Below, in pieces: positions 1-6,969 of a DNA stretch of 64,000 nt. This stretch comes from Oscillospiraceae bacterium. GTDB lineage: Bacteria > Bacillota > Clostridia > Oscillospirales > CAG-272. The first letter of the stretch is position 1. Each line of letters starts with the position of its first letter. The translations under genes and the position numbers were made by a program. The notes beneath the pieces are model-generated. The model saw only the letters and a list, made by a program, of their open reading frames with translations. It made no database searches and was not told where the DNA came from. The DNA is taken from positions 1 through 64,000 of the forward strand of contig QAKK01000039.1 of assembly GCA_003343845.1 (NCBI GenBank). The letters run 5' to 3'.

Positions 1-4
1 GCTG

Positions 5-85
5 TTTTTCTTTCGCCGAGAGCCGCTTCTGCCGTACAAAGTACGGCGACGAAACGCCTCTCGACAAATCTGCATCCTTTTTTTC
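5..85. repeat. Dispersed ~80-bp repeat, copy A
   Basis: This stretch aligns over nearly its whole length with 3827-3909. Both copies contain a GCCGTAC / GTACGGC hairpin (31-37 and 41-47 here), then ACGAA-CGCC, TCGAC and TCTGCATC followed by a T-rich run. The two copies are in the same orientation and bracket the three-gene sugar ABC operon. I cannot tell whether this is an intergenic repeat family or a relic of a mobile unit. Confidence 0.65.
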
Positions 86-120
86 TGCCGCATCCTGCGT
101 CGTAAAAGGTGCATACCGGA

Positions 121-144
121 AAGCAGCCCTGCGGGGCTGCTTTC
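121..144 (+). terminator. Hairpin, probable terminator of a gene left of the window
   Basis: The perfect 10-bp stem AAAGCAGCCC / GGGCTGCTTT (121-130 and 135-144) has loop TGCG and is followed by CCTTTC. The T-tract is weak. It probably ends a gene that lies outside the window. Confidence 0.45.
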
Positions 145-208
145 CTTTCGCCGACAGGCAAATTGCCATGCGGAGAATCGCCATGGTCTCTACAGATGTG
201 TACGCATC

Positions 209-371
209 TTAGGCTTCCCCCTTGGGGGAAGCTGGCGTGGTACACGCCTGATGAGGGGTAGGATGCGTTAGCATCCGTCTGTGCAGCTACATTCTGTGCT
301 GCCGAGACGTCATTCTGACGAATGGCTGCCCTTCATTTGTCACAGGATGTTTCCCCCAAGGGGGAAGTCTC
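209..371. repeat. REP-like intergenic repeat made of short perfect hairpins
   Basis: Several hairpins follow each other: GCTTCCCCC / GGGGGAAGC (213-232), GGCGTG-GTA-CACGCC (234-248), GGATGC-GTTA-GCATCC (261-276), CATTC-TGAC-GAATG (311-324) and TTCCCCC-AA-GGGGGAA (351-366). The phrase GTCACAGGATGTTT before the last hairpin recurs at the repeat near 15715-15728. The CTTCCCC / GGGGAAG hairpin recurs near 14466 and in similar form near 15725. These are signs of a dispersed non-coding repeat family. Confidence 0.6.
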
Positions 372-618
372 TCTCAAGTTGTGTGATGCGTCGCGCTTCT
401 GCGGATTTGCGATCGCGCGAAATTTTGCAAGATTTGTTGAACTGCGCCTACGATTTAGGAATCTGCACAAATAATTTTATAAAATTTGTACAATAATGAT
501 ATTGACTTAACGAGCCTCATATGCGAAAATGAAAACAACAAAGTGCGATGCGTGTATGGGCGCGTGCCGCACGGTCTATACTACAGTCAGTTTCAGTTTT
601 TTTCAGGAGGGCATTTTT

Positions 619-1926
619 ATGAAAAAGACACTTGCATTGGTTCTTGCCGCACTGGCGATCCTGCTTTGTTTCGCCGCCTGCGGGAAGAAAGACGACACAC
701 CGTCGGTCTATTATCTGAACTTCAAACCCGAACAGGACACCCAGTGGAAAGCACTGGCGAAGACCTATACCGAGAAGACCGGTATTCCGGTCAATGTCGT
801 GACCGCCGCGTCCGGCAAGTATGAGCAGACGCTCACGTCTGAGATGGACAAGACCGAGGCGCCCACGCTGTTCCAGGTCAACGGTCCCGTCGGTCTTGCC
901 AACTGGATCGACTACTGCTATGACTTCACCGGCAGCAAGGTGCTCGGCGAGCTGACCTCGAACGACTTCGCACTGACGAAGGACGGCAAGGTCTACGGCA
1001 TCGCATACGTTTTGGAGACTTACGGTATCATCTACAACAAGGCATTGCTGAACAAGTATTTCGCCTCCGGTTTCGCAACCGTGAAGTCGATCGATGCGCT
1101 GAACAACTTCACGGCACTGAAGACAGTCGCCGAGGAGATTCAGGCGCACAAGGCGGAGCTGGGCGTGGACGGTGCGTTCACCTCGGCGGGCATGGACGGT
1201 TCGTCCGACTGGCGCTTCAAGACCCACCTTGCCAATATGCCGATCTACTATGAGTACAAGGATGAAGGCATCGGTTCGACCGCTGCGATCAAGGGAACCT
1301 ATCTCGACAACTACAAGGCAATCTGGGATCTGTATATCCACAACGCAACCTGTGATCCCACGACGCTTGCCGGCAAGACCGGTACCGACGCTGAGACCGA
1401 GTTCAAGACCGGCAAGGCTGTCTTCTACCAGAACGGTACCTGGGCATACGGCACTGTCAAGAAGGATGACAAAGGCGTAGGTCTCACCGACGACGAGTTC
1501 GGTATGCTGCCGATCTATATCGGCGTCAAGGGCGAAGAGAACCAGGGTCTCTGCACCGGCTCCGAGAACTACTGGTGCATCAACTCCAAGGCAAGCGAAG
1601 TGGACATCAAGGCAACGCTTGACTTCCTCTACTGGGTTGTGACCAGTGAAGAGGGCACGACGGCACTGGCAGACGAAATGGGCTTTGTAGCGCCCTTTAA
1701 GGCAGCCAAGGCTGCAAGCAACCCGCTGGTTGCCATCTCCAACGAATATATCGCCGAGGGCAAGACGTCCGTCAGCTGGAACTTCTCGTCCATCCCGTCC
1801 GAGAACTGGAAGAACGGCGTGGGCACGGCGCTGACGCAGTACGCGGCAGGCACCGGCTCGTGGGACAACGTTGTCAGCGCGTTTGTCAACGGCTGGGCAA
1901 CCGAATACAAGTCTGCAAATCCGTAA
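619..1926 (+). CDS. Sugar ABC transporter substrate-binding lipoprotein
   Basis: This 435-aa extracellular solute-binding protein would capture a sugar, possibly a maltodextrin, and deliver it to the permeases encoded next. The N-terminus is a lipoprotein signal (charged start, hydrophobic stretch, Ala-Ala-Cys with Cys21). The mature part has the length and character of family 1 (MalE-like) binding proteins, for example the VYGIAYVLETYGIIYNK region. The start at 619 has CAGGAGGG 7-8 nt upstream; an in-frame ATG at 529 lacks a Shine-Dalgarno site and would bury the signal peptide. Two permease genes follow after 150 nt that contain a strong hairpin, and malQ lies beyond. No ATPase is encoded here, so a shared MsmX-type ATPase elsewhere is likely (inference). 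The exact substrate is not shown by the sequence. Confidence 0.9.
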   Translation: MKKTLALVLAALAILLCFAACGKKDDTPSVYYLNFKPEQDTQWKALAKTYTEKTGIPVNVVTAASGKYEQTLTSEMDKTEAPTLFQVNGPVGLANWIDYCYDFTGSKVLGELTSNDFALTKDGKVYGIAYVLETYGIIYNKALLNKYFASGFATVKSIDALNNFTALKTVAEEIQAHKAELGVDGAFTSAGMDGSSDWRFKTHLANMPIYYEYKDEGIGSTAAIKGTYLDNYKAIWDLYIHNATCDPTTLAGKTGTDAETEFKTGKAVFYQNGTWAYGTVKKDDKGVGLTDDEFGMLPIYIGVKGEENQGLCTGSENYWCINSKASEVDIKATLDFLYWVVTSEEGTTALADEMGFVAPFKAAKAASNPLVAISNEYIAEGKTSVSWNFSSIPSENWKNGVGTALTQYAAGTGSWDNVVSAFVNGWATEYKSANP

Positions 1927-1987
1927 ACGGACTGTGAAAAAAAAGCACAGACATCTTTTTTCCCGCGTCCGGCTAACCGATTCGAAA

Positions 1988-2021
1988 GGTGCTGTAAAAA
2001 ACGACTGTTTTTTACAGCACC
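1988..2021 (+). promoter_or_regulatory. Intercistronic stem-loop between binding protein and permeases
   Basis: A perfect 15-bp stem (left arm 1988-2002, loop GACT, right arm 2007-2021) is extended by a near-match between CCGATTCGAAA before it and TTTTCGGAATCGG after it. It is not followed by a T-tract. In ABC import operons such structures are known to stabilise the binding-protein mRNA and lower permease expression; that role here is inference. Confidence 0.6.
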
Positions 2022-2076
2022 ATTTTCGGAATCGGGCTCGATTTGTGACAAATTTATCCTCAAACGGAGGCAGGGT

Positions 2077-2946
2077 ATGAACAAACGGCAACTCAATCGG
2101 TATTTCCCGATTTTCGTTCTCCCGACATTCGTCGCCTTCTGCATCGGATTCATCTATCCGTTTCTGCACGGTATCTATCTGTCGTTTTGCACGTTCAAGA
2201 CGACCAGCGACGCGAAGTTTGTCGGCATCTCCAACTATATCAAGGCATTTGCCGACCCCGGTTTTCTGCACGCCTTCTGGTTTACGGCGCTGTTCACCGT
2301 GGTGTCGGTCATTGCCATCAATGTGCTGGCGTTTCTCGTCGCCTATGTGCTGACCAGCGGCATCCGCGGCGCCAATGCGTTCCGCACGGTATTCTTCATG
2401 CCAAACCTGATCGGCGGCGTCATTCTCGGCTATATCTGGCAGCTGATTTTCAACGGCATTCTGCAGAATTACGGCACCAACATCAAGCTGAACGCAACCT
2501 TCGGCTTCTGGGGGCTGATCATCCTGCTCTGCTGGCAGCAGGTCGGCTATATGATGATCATTTATATCTCGGGGCTGAACAGCATCCCGGATTCGCTCTA
2601 TGAGGCGGCGCGCGTGGACGGCGCGACGCGCGGGCAGATCCTGCGCCGCATCACGCTGCCGATGATGATGCCGTCCATCACCATCTGCACCTTCCTGACG
2701 CTGACCAACTCCTTCAAGCTGTTTGACCAGAACCTCGCGCTCACCGCGGGCGAACCCGGCATTCAGTCGGCAGGCAACACGATCTATTCCACCGAGATGC
2801 TCGCGCTCAACATTTACAACACGTTCTATCAGAATGCCAACACGCGCGGCGTCGGGCAGGCGAAGGCGGTCATCTTCTTCCTCCTGGTTGCCGTGATCGC
2901 GCTTGCGCAGCTCTATGCAACGCGGAGAAAGGAGGTTCAGCAGTAA
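2077..2946 (+). CDS. Sugar ABC transporter permease (MalF/UgpA type)
   Basis: This 289-aa inner-membrane protein forms half of the import channel. It has about six hydrophobic segments, the first just after the start. The EAA loop that contacts the ATPase is clear (EAARVDGATRGQILRRITLP). GGAGG lies 7 nt before the ATG. Its stop codon overlaps the start of the next permease by one base (TAATG), so the two are translationally coupled and probably form a heterodimer. It belongs to the binding-protein-dependent transport inner-membrane family; the assignment to sugars follows from the EAA sequence and the neighbours. Confidence 0.93.
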   Translation: MNKRQLNRYFPIFVLPTFVAFCIGFIYPFLHGIYLSFCTFKTTSDAKFVGISNYIKAFADPGFLHAFWFTALFTVVSVIAINVLAFLVAYVLTSGIRGANAFRTVFFMPNLIGGVILGYIWQLIFNGILQNYGTNIKLNATFGFWGLIILLCWQQVGYMMIIYISGLNSIPDSLYEAARVDGATRGQILRRITLPMMMPSITICTFLTLTNSFKLFDQNLALTAGEPGIQSAGNTIYSTEMLALNIYNTFYQNANTRGVGQAKAVIFFLLVAVIALAQLYATRRKEVQQ

Positions 2947-3782
2947 TGACGAAAAAGCGTTTTCCCCTCGGCACGATCATCATGACCCTGATCTCCGTGG
3001 TCTATCTGTCCCCGCTTTTCATCGTGCTGATGAACGCCTTCAAGCTGAAGACTACCATCAGTGCAACGCCTTTTGTCTTCCCCAATGCGGACAGCTTCTG
3101 CGGGTTTGACAACTATATCCGCGGCATGACCTACGGCGACTTTCCGTTTTGGAAGTCGGCGCTCTACAGCCTTGTGATCACGGTGCTGTCCACGGCGGTC
3201 ATCCTGCTGTTCACCTCCATGACGGCGTGGTTTGTTTCGCGTGTTGACAATGTGGTCTGCAAAGTTATATACTATCTGTGTGTCTTTTCGATGATCGTCC
3301 CGTTCCAGATGGTCATGTATACGCTGTCGAAGACGGCGGATACCCTGCATCTGAGCAATCCGCTCGGCATCGTGGTGGTCTATCTCGGCTTCGGCGCGGG
3401 GCTTGCGGTCTTCATGTTCTGCGGCTTTGTCAAGAGCATACCGCTGGAGATCGAGGAGGCAGCCAATATCGACGGCTGCGGACCTTTGCGTACCTTCTTC
3501 GGCATCGTTCTGCCGATCATGAAGCCCACGCTTATCTCGGTCTGCATCCTTGAGACCATGTGGATCTGGAACGACTATCTGCTGCCCTATCTTGTGCTGG
3601 ACATCAAGAAGTACCGCACCATCCCGATCCACATCCAGTATCTCAACGGCAGCTACGGGCAGGTTGACCTCGGCGCGATCATGGCATTGATCGTCCTGTC
3701 GATCATCCCGATCGTCATCTTCTATTTTACCTGCCAGAAGCACATTATCAAGGGTATCATGGCAGGCGCCGTCAAAGGATGA
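2946..3782 (+). CDS. Sugar ABC transporter permease (MalG/UgpE type)
   Basis: This 278-aa second channel subunit has about six membrane segments and an EAA loop (EEAANIDGCGPLRTFF, then LPIMKPT). AAAGGAGG sits 11-17 nt before the ATG, inside the end of the preceding gene. It is the last gene of the operon and is followed by a strong hairpin terminator at 3807-3832. Confidence 0.93.
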   Translation: MTKKRFPLGTIIMTLISVVYLSPLFIVLMNAFKLKTTISATPFVFPNADSFCGFDNYIRGMTYGDFPFWKSALYSLVITVLSTAVILLFTSMTAWFVSRVDNVVCKVIYYLCVFSMIVPFQMVMYTLSKTADTLHLSNPLGIVVVYLGFGAGLAVFMFCGFVKSIPLEIEEAANIDGCGPLRTFFGIVLPIMKPTLISVCILETMWIWNDYLLPYLVLDIKKYRTIPIHIQYLNGSYGQVDLGAIMALIVLSIIPIVIFYFTCQKHIIKGIMAGAVKG

Positions 3783-3806
3783 CAAACGGCGAAAAAAGCG
3801 CAGACC

Positions 3807-3832
3807 GAAAAGGGGAAGGATTTCCCCTTTTC
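3807..3832 (+). terminator. Terminator of the sugar ABC operon
   Basis: A perfect 11-bp stem GAAAAGGGGAA / TTCCCCTTTTC (3807-3817 and 3822-3832) has loop GGAT and ends in TTTTCTC. It lies 25 nt after the last permease stop codon. Confidence 0.75.
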
Positions 3833-3909
3833 TCCCGCCGATGTGCGTTTCTGCCGTACAGAGTACGGCGGACGAAGCGCCCATCGACGGTTCTGCATCT
3901 TTTTTCTCT
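3827..3909. repeat. Dispersed ~80-bp repeat, copy B
   Basis: This is a direct-orientation copy of the element at 5-85, with the same GCCGTAC / GTACGGC hairpin (3853-3859 and 3863-3869) and the same TCTGCATC plus T-run ending. It overlaps the 3' side of the operon terminator. Confidence 0.65.
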
Positions 3910-4162
3910 CGTTTGTAATAAATCACATCAAAAACGAGTTTTTGATGTGTTGCAAGGGCGTGCATACTCCTTTACGAACCTGCGGTTCGTCGTGTGTTTG
4001 TCTTCGTCGGCTGAACACCGACGATTTCGCATTCGCGAAACCGACAAACATCACGCGCTCAGCCGCGCCGCCCTTTAAGGCGTAAAAAGCCGGCACAGCC
4101 GTCTTTTTTACGGTGAATTATTTTCAAAGACGCTTTTACTTTTGCAGACAAGGAGAACACTC
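3910..4162. other. Structured gene-free leader of malQ with chained hairpins and a three-way junction
   Basis: No gene is seen. In order: CACATCAAAAA / TTTTTGATGTG (3924-3949, 11 bp), ACGAACC-TGC-GGTTCGT (3974-3990), then an outer stem TGTTTGTC / GACAAACA (3995-4002 and 4043-4050). The outer stem encloses two perfect hairpins, CGTCGG / CCGACG (4005-4023) and TTTCGC / GCGAAA (4025-4040). CGCC / GGCG follows at 4069-4082, then an imperfect CGTAAAAAG / CTTTTTTACG pair up to about 4112. The block could be a structured leader RNA of malQ, or a repeat element. No known riboswitch class was recognised. Confidence 0.5.
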
Positions 4163-5665
4163 ATGAGAAGCAGCGGCGTATTGCTCCACATTTCATCTTT
4201 GCCGTCGCCCTACGGCATCGGTACGCTCGGCAGGGAGGCGTATGCCTTTGTCGATTTCCTGCATCGTGCGGGACAGCGATACTGGCAGATCCTTCCCGTC
4301 GGTCCGACCGGCTACGGCGATTCGCCCTACCAGTCCTTCTCCTCATTTGCGGGGAATCCGTACTTTATCGACCCGGACACGCTGCGCCGCGAGAAGCTGC
4401 TGACCCGCGAAGAGATCGCGGCGGCGGACGCAACCGCAGGGGACGGACATGCTGTCGATTACGAAAAGCTTTACAATCTGCGGTTCCCGCTGCTGCGGCT
4501 GGCGTACACCCGGTTTCTCGAAAAGATTCCGGCGGATTTCTTCGATTTCTGCCGCCGCGAGAGTGCCTGGTTGGAGACCTATGCGCTGTTTATGGCGATC
4601 AAGGACGCCAAGGGCGGCGCGTCGTTTGAGACCTGGGAGGACGGGCTGAAGTTCCGCCGCGCGGCGGCGATTGACCGCGCCGAACGCAGGCTCGGGCGCG
4701 AGATCGGGTTCTACAAGTTCCTGCAATACACCTTTATGCGGCAGTGGAACGCCCTGCGTGCCTATGCCAATGCGCACGGCGTGCGCATCATCGGCGACCT
4801 GCCCATCTATGTTTCGCGCGACAGCGCCGACGTGTGGGCAAACCCGCGCGACTTCCTGCTCGACGAGAATCTCGCGCCGAAGCTGGTCTCCGGCTGCCCG
4901 CCCGACGCCTTTTCGGCGGATGGACAGCTCTGGGGAAACCCGGTCTATGACTGGAAGTACCAGCGCGCGCACGGCTATGACTTTTGGTGCCGCCGCATCG
5001 CCCGACAGGCGGATTTCTATGACGTGTTGCGCATCGACCATTTCCGCGGCTTTGAATCCTTCTATGCCATTCCGGCGGAGAGCAAAACCGCCGCAGTCGG
5101 TGCGTGGGAAAAGGGTCCCGGCATGTCGCTGTTCAACGCCGTGAAAAAGAAAGTCACCGATCTCCCCATCATCGCCGAGGACCTCGGCTATATCACGCCC
5201 GAGGTGGCAAAGCTGCTGGCAGACAGCGGGTATCCCGGCATGAAGGTGCTGCAATTCGCGTTTGACAGCCGCGAGGAGTCCAACTATCTGCCGCACACCT
5301 ACAAAAGCGCCAATTCCGTGGTCTATGTCGGCACGCACGACAACGATACCGCCGAGGGCTGGATGCACACCGCCGCCCCCGCCGACGTCGCGTATGCCAA
5401 GCGGTATCTGAACCTCACGCCCGCCGAGGGGTATGCCTGGGGCTTCATCCGCGGCGCGGCGTCCACCGTGGCGGACACCGCCATCTATACGATGCAGGAC
5501 CTTTTGTCGCTCGGCAGCGAAGCGCGCATGAATACGCCCTCCACCACCGGCGGCAACTGGACATGGCGCATGGAAAAGATGCCGCGTCCCGCCCTTGCAA
5601 AGAAGCTCTATCTCCTCACCGCCGATTTCGGCAGATTGCCGAAAGAGGAACCGGAAGAAGAATAA
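4163..5665 (+). CDS. malQ: 4-alpha-glucanotransferase (amylomaltase)
   Basis: This 500-aa GH77 enzyme transfers alpha-1,4-glucan segments between maltodextrins and releases glucose in the cytoplasm. The family signatures are present: SSLPSPYGIGTLG near the N-terminus, RIDHFRGFE with the nucleophile Asp, IIAEDLG with the acid/base Glu, and VGTHDNDT with the stabilising Asp. Its length matches the family. AAGGAGA lies 7 nt before the ATG at 4163; the earlier in-frame ATG at 4142 has no Shine-Dalgarno site. It sits just after a sugar importer, which supports a joint role in maltodextrin use, but a terminator and a structured spacer separate them. Confidence 0.96.
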   Translation: MRSSGVLLHISSLPSPYGIGTLGREAYAFVDFLHRAGQRYWQILPVGPTGYGDSPYQSFSSFAGNPYFIDPDTLRREKLLTREEIAAADATAGDGHAVDYEKLYNLRFPLLRLAYTRFLEKIPADFFDFCRRESAWLETYALFMAIKDAKGGASFETWEDGLKFRRAAAIDRAERRLGREIGFYKFLQYTFMRQWNALRAYANAHGVRIIGDLPIYVSRDSADVWANPRDFLLDENLAPKLVSGCPPDAFSADGQLWGNPVYDWKYQRAHGYDFWCRRIARQADFYDVLRIDHFRGFESFYAIPAESKTAAVGAWEKGPGMSLFNAVKKKVTDLPIIAEDLGYITPEVAKLLADSGYPGMKVLQFAFDSREESNYLPHTYKSANSVVYVGTHDNDTAEGWMHTAAPADVAYAKRYLNLTPAEGYAWGFIRGAASTVADTAIYTMQDLLSLGSEARMNTPSTTGGNWTWRMEKMPRPALAKKLYLLTADFGRLPKEEPEEE

Positions 5666-5697
5666 GCAAAAAGCACGCCGAAAGGCGTGCTTTTTGC
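5666..5697 (+). terminator. Terminator after malQ
   Basis: A perfect 14-bp stem GCAAAAAGCACGCC / GGCGTGCTTTTTGC has a GAAA loop and starts directly after the malQ stop codon. The GCACGCC...GGCGTGC core recurs in the terminator at 6932-6969, and a related core occurs at 10017-10045. Confidence 0.9.
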
Positions 5698-5700
5698 ATC

Positions 5701-5764
5701 TTGAAACCGTTCCCTTTATATGTTATAATCTTACCTGACAAATCAGAATTTGTCAGGTAAGATT
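5701..5764 (+). promoter_or_regulatory. Sigma-A promoter overlapping a perfect 17-bp palindrome
   Basis: TTGAAA (5701-5706), a 17-nt spacer and TATAAT (5724-5729) form a near-consensus promoter for the gene at 5794. A perfect 17-bp inverted repeat (arms 5727-5743 and 5748-5764, loop CAGA) starts inside the -10 box and covers the expected transcription start. It is followed by TTTTAAT. It could be an operator, a 5' hairpin or an attenuator. Confidence 0.7.
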
Positions 5765-5793
5765 TTTAATTTCAGATGGAGGTGTAATGATAA

Positions 5794-6570
5794 ATGAACG
5801 GGGAAATGTTTCAAATTGCATCTATCGTAGCGGCAAGTAAAAAAGCTATGCAGTTGAATGAACCGATTGCATATTTTCCGGCAACGTATGAAAATCATAT
5901 AAAATTTGCGTTTTTACCCCAAATGGGATTTTGGGGGATGAAACAATATACGGCACCAAATGTTTCGGCATGGTTTGAGCAAATCAGAAAAAATCAAGTG
6001 ACAGATGTAAAGCTGCTTTGTCCATGTTCGGTGGAAGACAGAGGTCTTTTGGGATTTTCAAATACGACACAAAGTTCTATTTTATGTTTTCACAGAAACG
6101 GGAAGGTAACCTATTTCGTAGCCAATTGGAAATTCAGTTCTGTGCGGAAGAAATGGAACATTTTGTACTCTGAGCATGAATTGTCTGATCCGCCATCCGG
6201 AAAACCGCAGTTTGAAAACAACACGGATTCGTTCCGGGAAGTGTTATTATCGATCAGAGAATTAGCCGTAAAAATAGAGTGCGAAAATTTTGCACGTGTT
6301 TTCTCATCTGCGATAGAATTTCTGGATGGATCCGGCGAATATCCGGACAGAAGAAAATTCGGGTTGGAATTGCCACAGATTCCGCAGAAAAATCTTCAGA
6401 TATTTGAAGCGGCAAGCATGGCAGATGTTTTCGGAGGAATGGGTTCTTGGAATGACAGTCCCCGGTATATGGCGCATGAAAAAGGGTTGGATAAAGAATA
6501 CGAAGCACTTTCCGATGACTTGTTGAAGAACATAAGACTTGCAATTTTGTATGCGATTAACGAGTGGTAG
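5794..6570 (+). CDS. Protein of unknown function in an AT-rich island (possible immunity-type protein)
   Basis: This 258-aa cytoplasmic protein has no signal peptide or membrane segment. GGAGGTG lies 9 nt before the ATG. I do not recognise the full-length family. The C-terminus (VFGGMGSWNDSP, then EYEALSDDLLKNIRLAILYAINEW split over its last helix) resembles endings I associate with small Firmicutes immunity or companion proteins, but this is a weak impression. Codon use is clearly richer in A and T than in the flanking genes, and a transposase remnant lies 37 nt downstream, both suggesting transfer. It has its own promoter and palindrome. Confidence 0.75.
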   Translation: MNGEMFQIASIVAASKKAMQLNEPIAYFPATYENHIKFAFLPQMGFWGMKQYTAPNVSAWFEQIRKNQVTDVKLLCPCSVEDRGLLGFSNTTQSSILCFHRNGKVTYFVANWKFSSVRKKWNILYSEHELSDPPSGKPQFENNTDSFREVLLSIRELAVKIECENFARVFSSAIEFLDGSGEYPDRRKFGLELPQIPQKNLQIFEAASMADVFGGMGSWNDSPRYMAHEKGLDKEYEALSDDLLKNIRLAILYAINEW

Positions 6571-6607
6571 GATTCTGTTCAGGATCTGACTTGGAAAGAA
6601 GCAAACT

Positions 6608-6931
6608 ATGGATAGCAAGCAGACACTTCCGAAAAGAAAAGAACTTCGCATAAAACAGCATGATTACAGTTCCACCGGTGCCTATTTTGTAACAATATGT
6701 GTGAAGGACAAAAAACCGATTCTTTCAACGCTCACCCCTACCAATGAAATGCTGCCGCACGTCGTTTCAACTTTTAAGCGCTTTTGCAATGAGGAAATCG
6801 GCAGCAATCTTTTTCAACGCGGCTATATGGAGCATATTGTGCGGGATAAGGAAGACTACGAAACGCGGGCAAGTTATATTTCTGCAAATCCGGCACGAAG
6901 GTATTATAGAGAACATCATACAGAATGCTGA
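6608..6931 (+). pseudogene. RAYT-type (REP-associated tyrosine) transposase, internally deleted
   Basis: The 107-aa product starts like IS200-like/RAYT Y1 transposases (LPKRKELRIKQHDYSSTGAYFVTICVKDKK). At about residue 45 it jumps to the C-terminal part (VVSTFKRFCNEEIG, QRGYMEHIVRDKEDYE, then YISANPARRYY). The middle of the family, which carries the histidine-hydrophobic-histidine metal site (normally close to a VVMPNHIH-type motif), is absent. The protein is therefore much shorter than the roughly 150-200 aa expected and cannot be catalytically active. The reading frame has stayed open across the junction. It shares the AT-rich character of the upstream gene and ends at a shared terminator. 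Confidence 0.75.
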
Positions 6932-6969
6932 AACGCAAGAAGCACGCCGAAGGGCGTGCTTCTTGCGTT
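6932..6969. terminator. Bidirectional terminator between converging genes
   Basis: A perfect 17-bp stem AACGCAAGAAGCACGCC / GGCGTGCTTCTTGCGTT (6932-6948 and 6953-6969) with loop GAAG lies between the transposase remnant and the leftward lipoprotein gene, whose stop codon it touches. Confidence 0.9.

Larger units (their letters stand above)
1..618. other. Gene-free leader with repeats and hairpins upstream of the sugar ABC operon
   Basis: No convincing gene is seen before the lipoprotein start at 619. The stretch holds a dispersed repeat (5-85), a terminator-like hairpin (121-144), and several short perfect hairpins belonging to a REP-like family (213-276 and 311-366). An AT-rich part from about 465 to 530 probably contains the operon promoter. 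The best candidate is TTGACT (502-507), 17 nt, then GAAAAT (525-530); a second -10-like TATACT lies at 577-582 without a good -35. Neither is certain. Confidence 0.6.

Noticed and set aside
281..496. Short plus-strand frame in the leader region
   Set aside because: It runs through hairpin repeats, has no ribosome-binding site and no sensible protein character.
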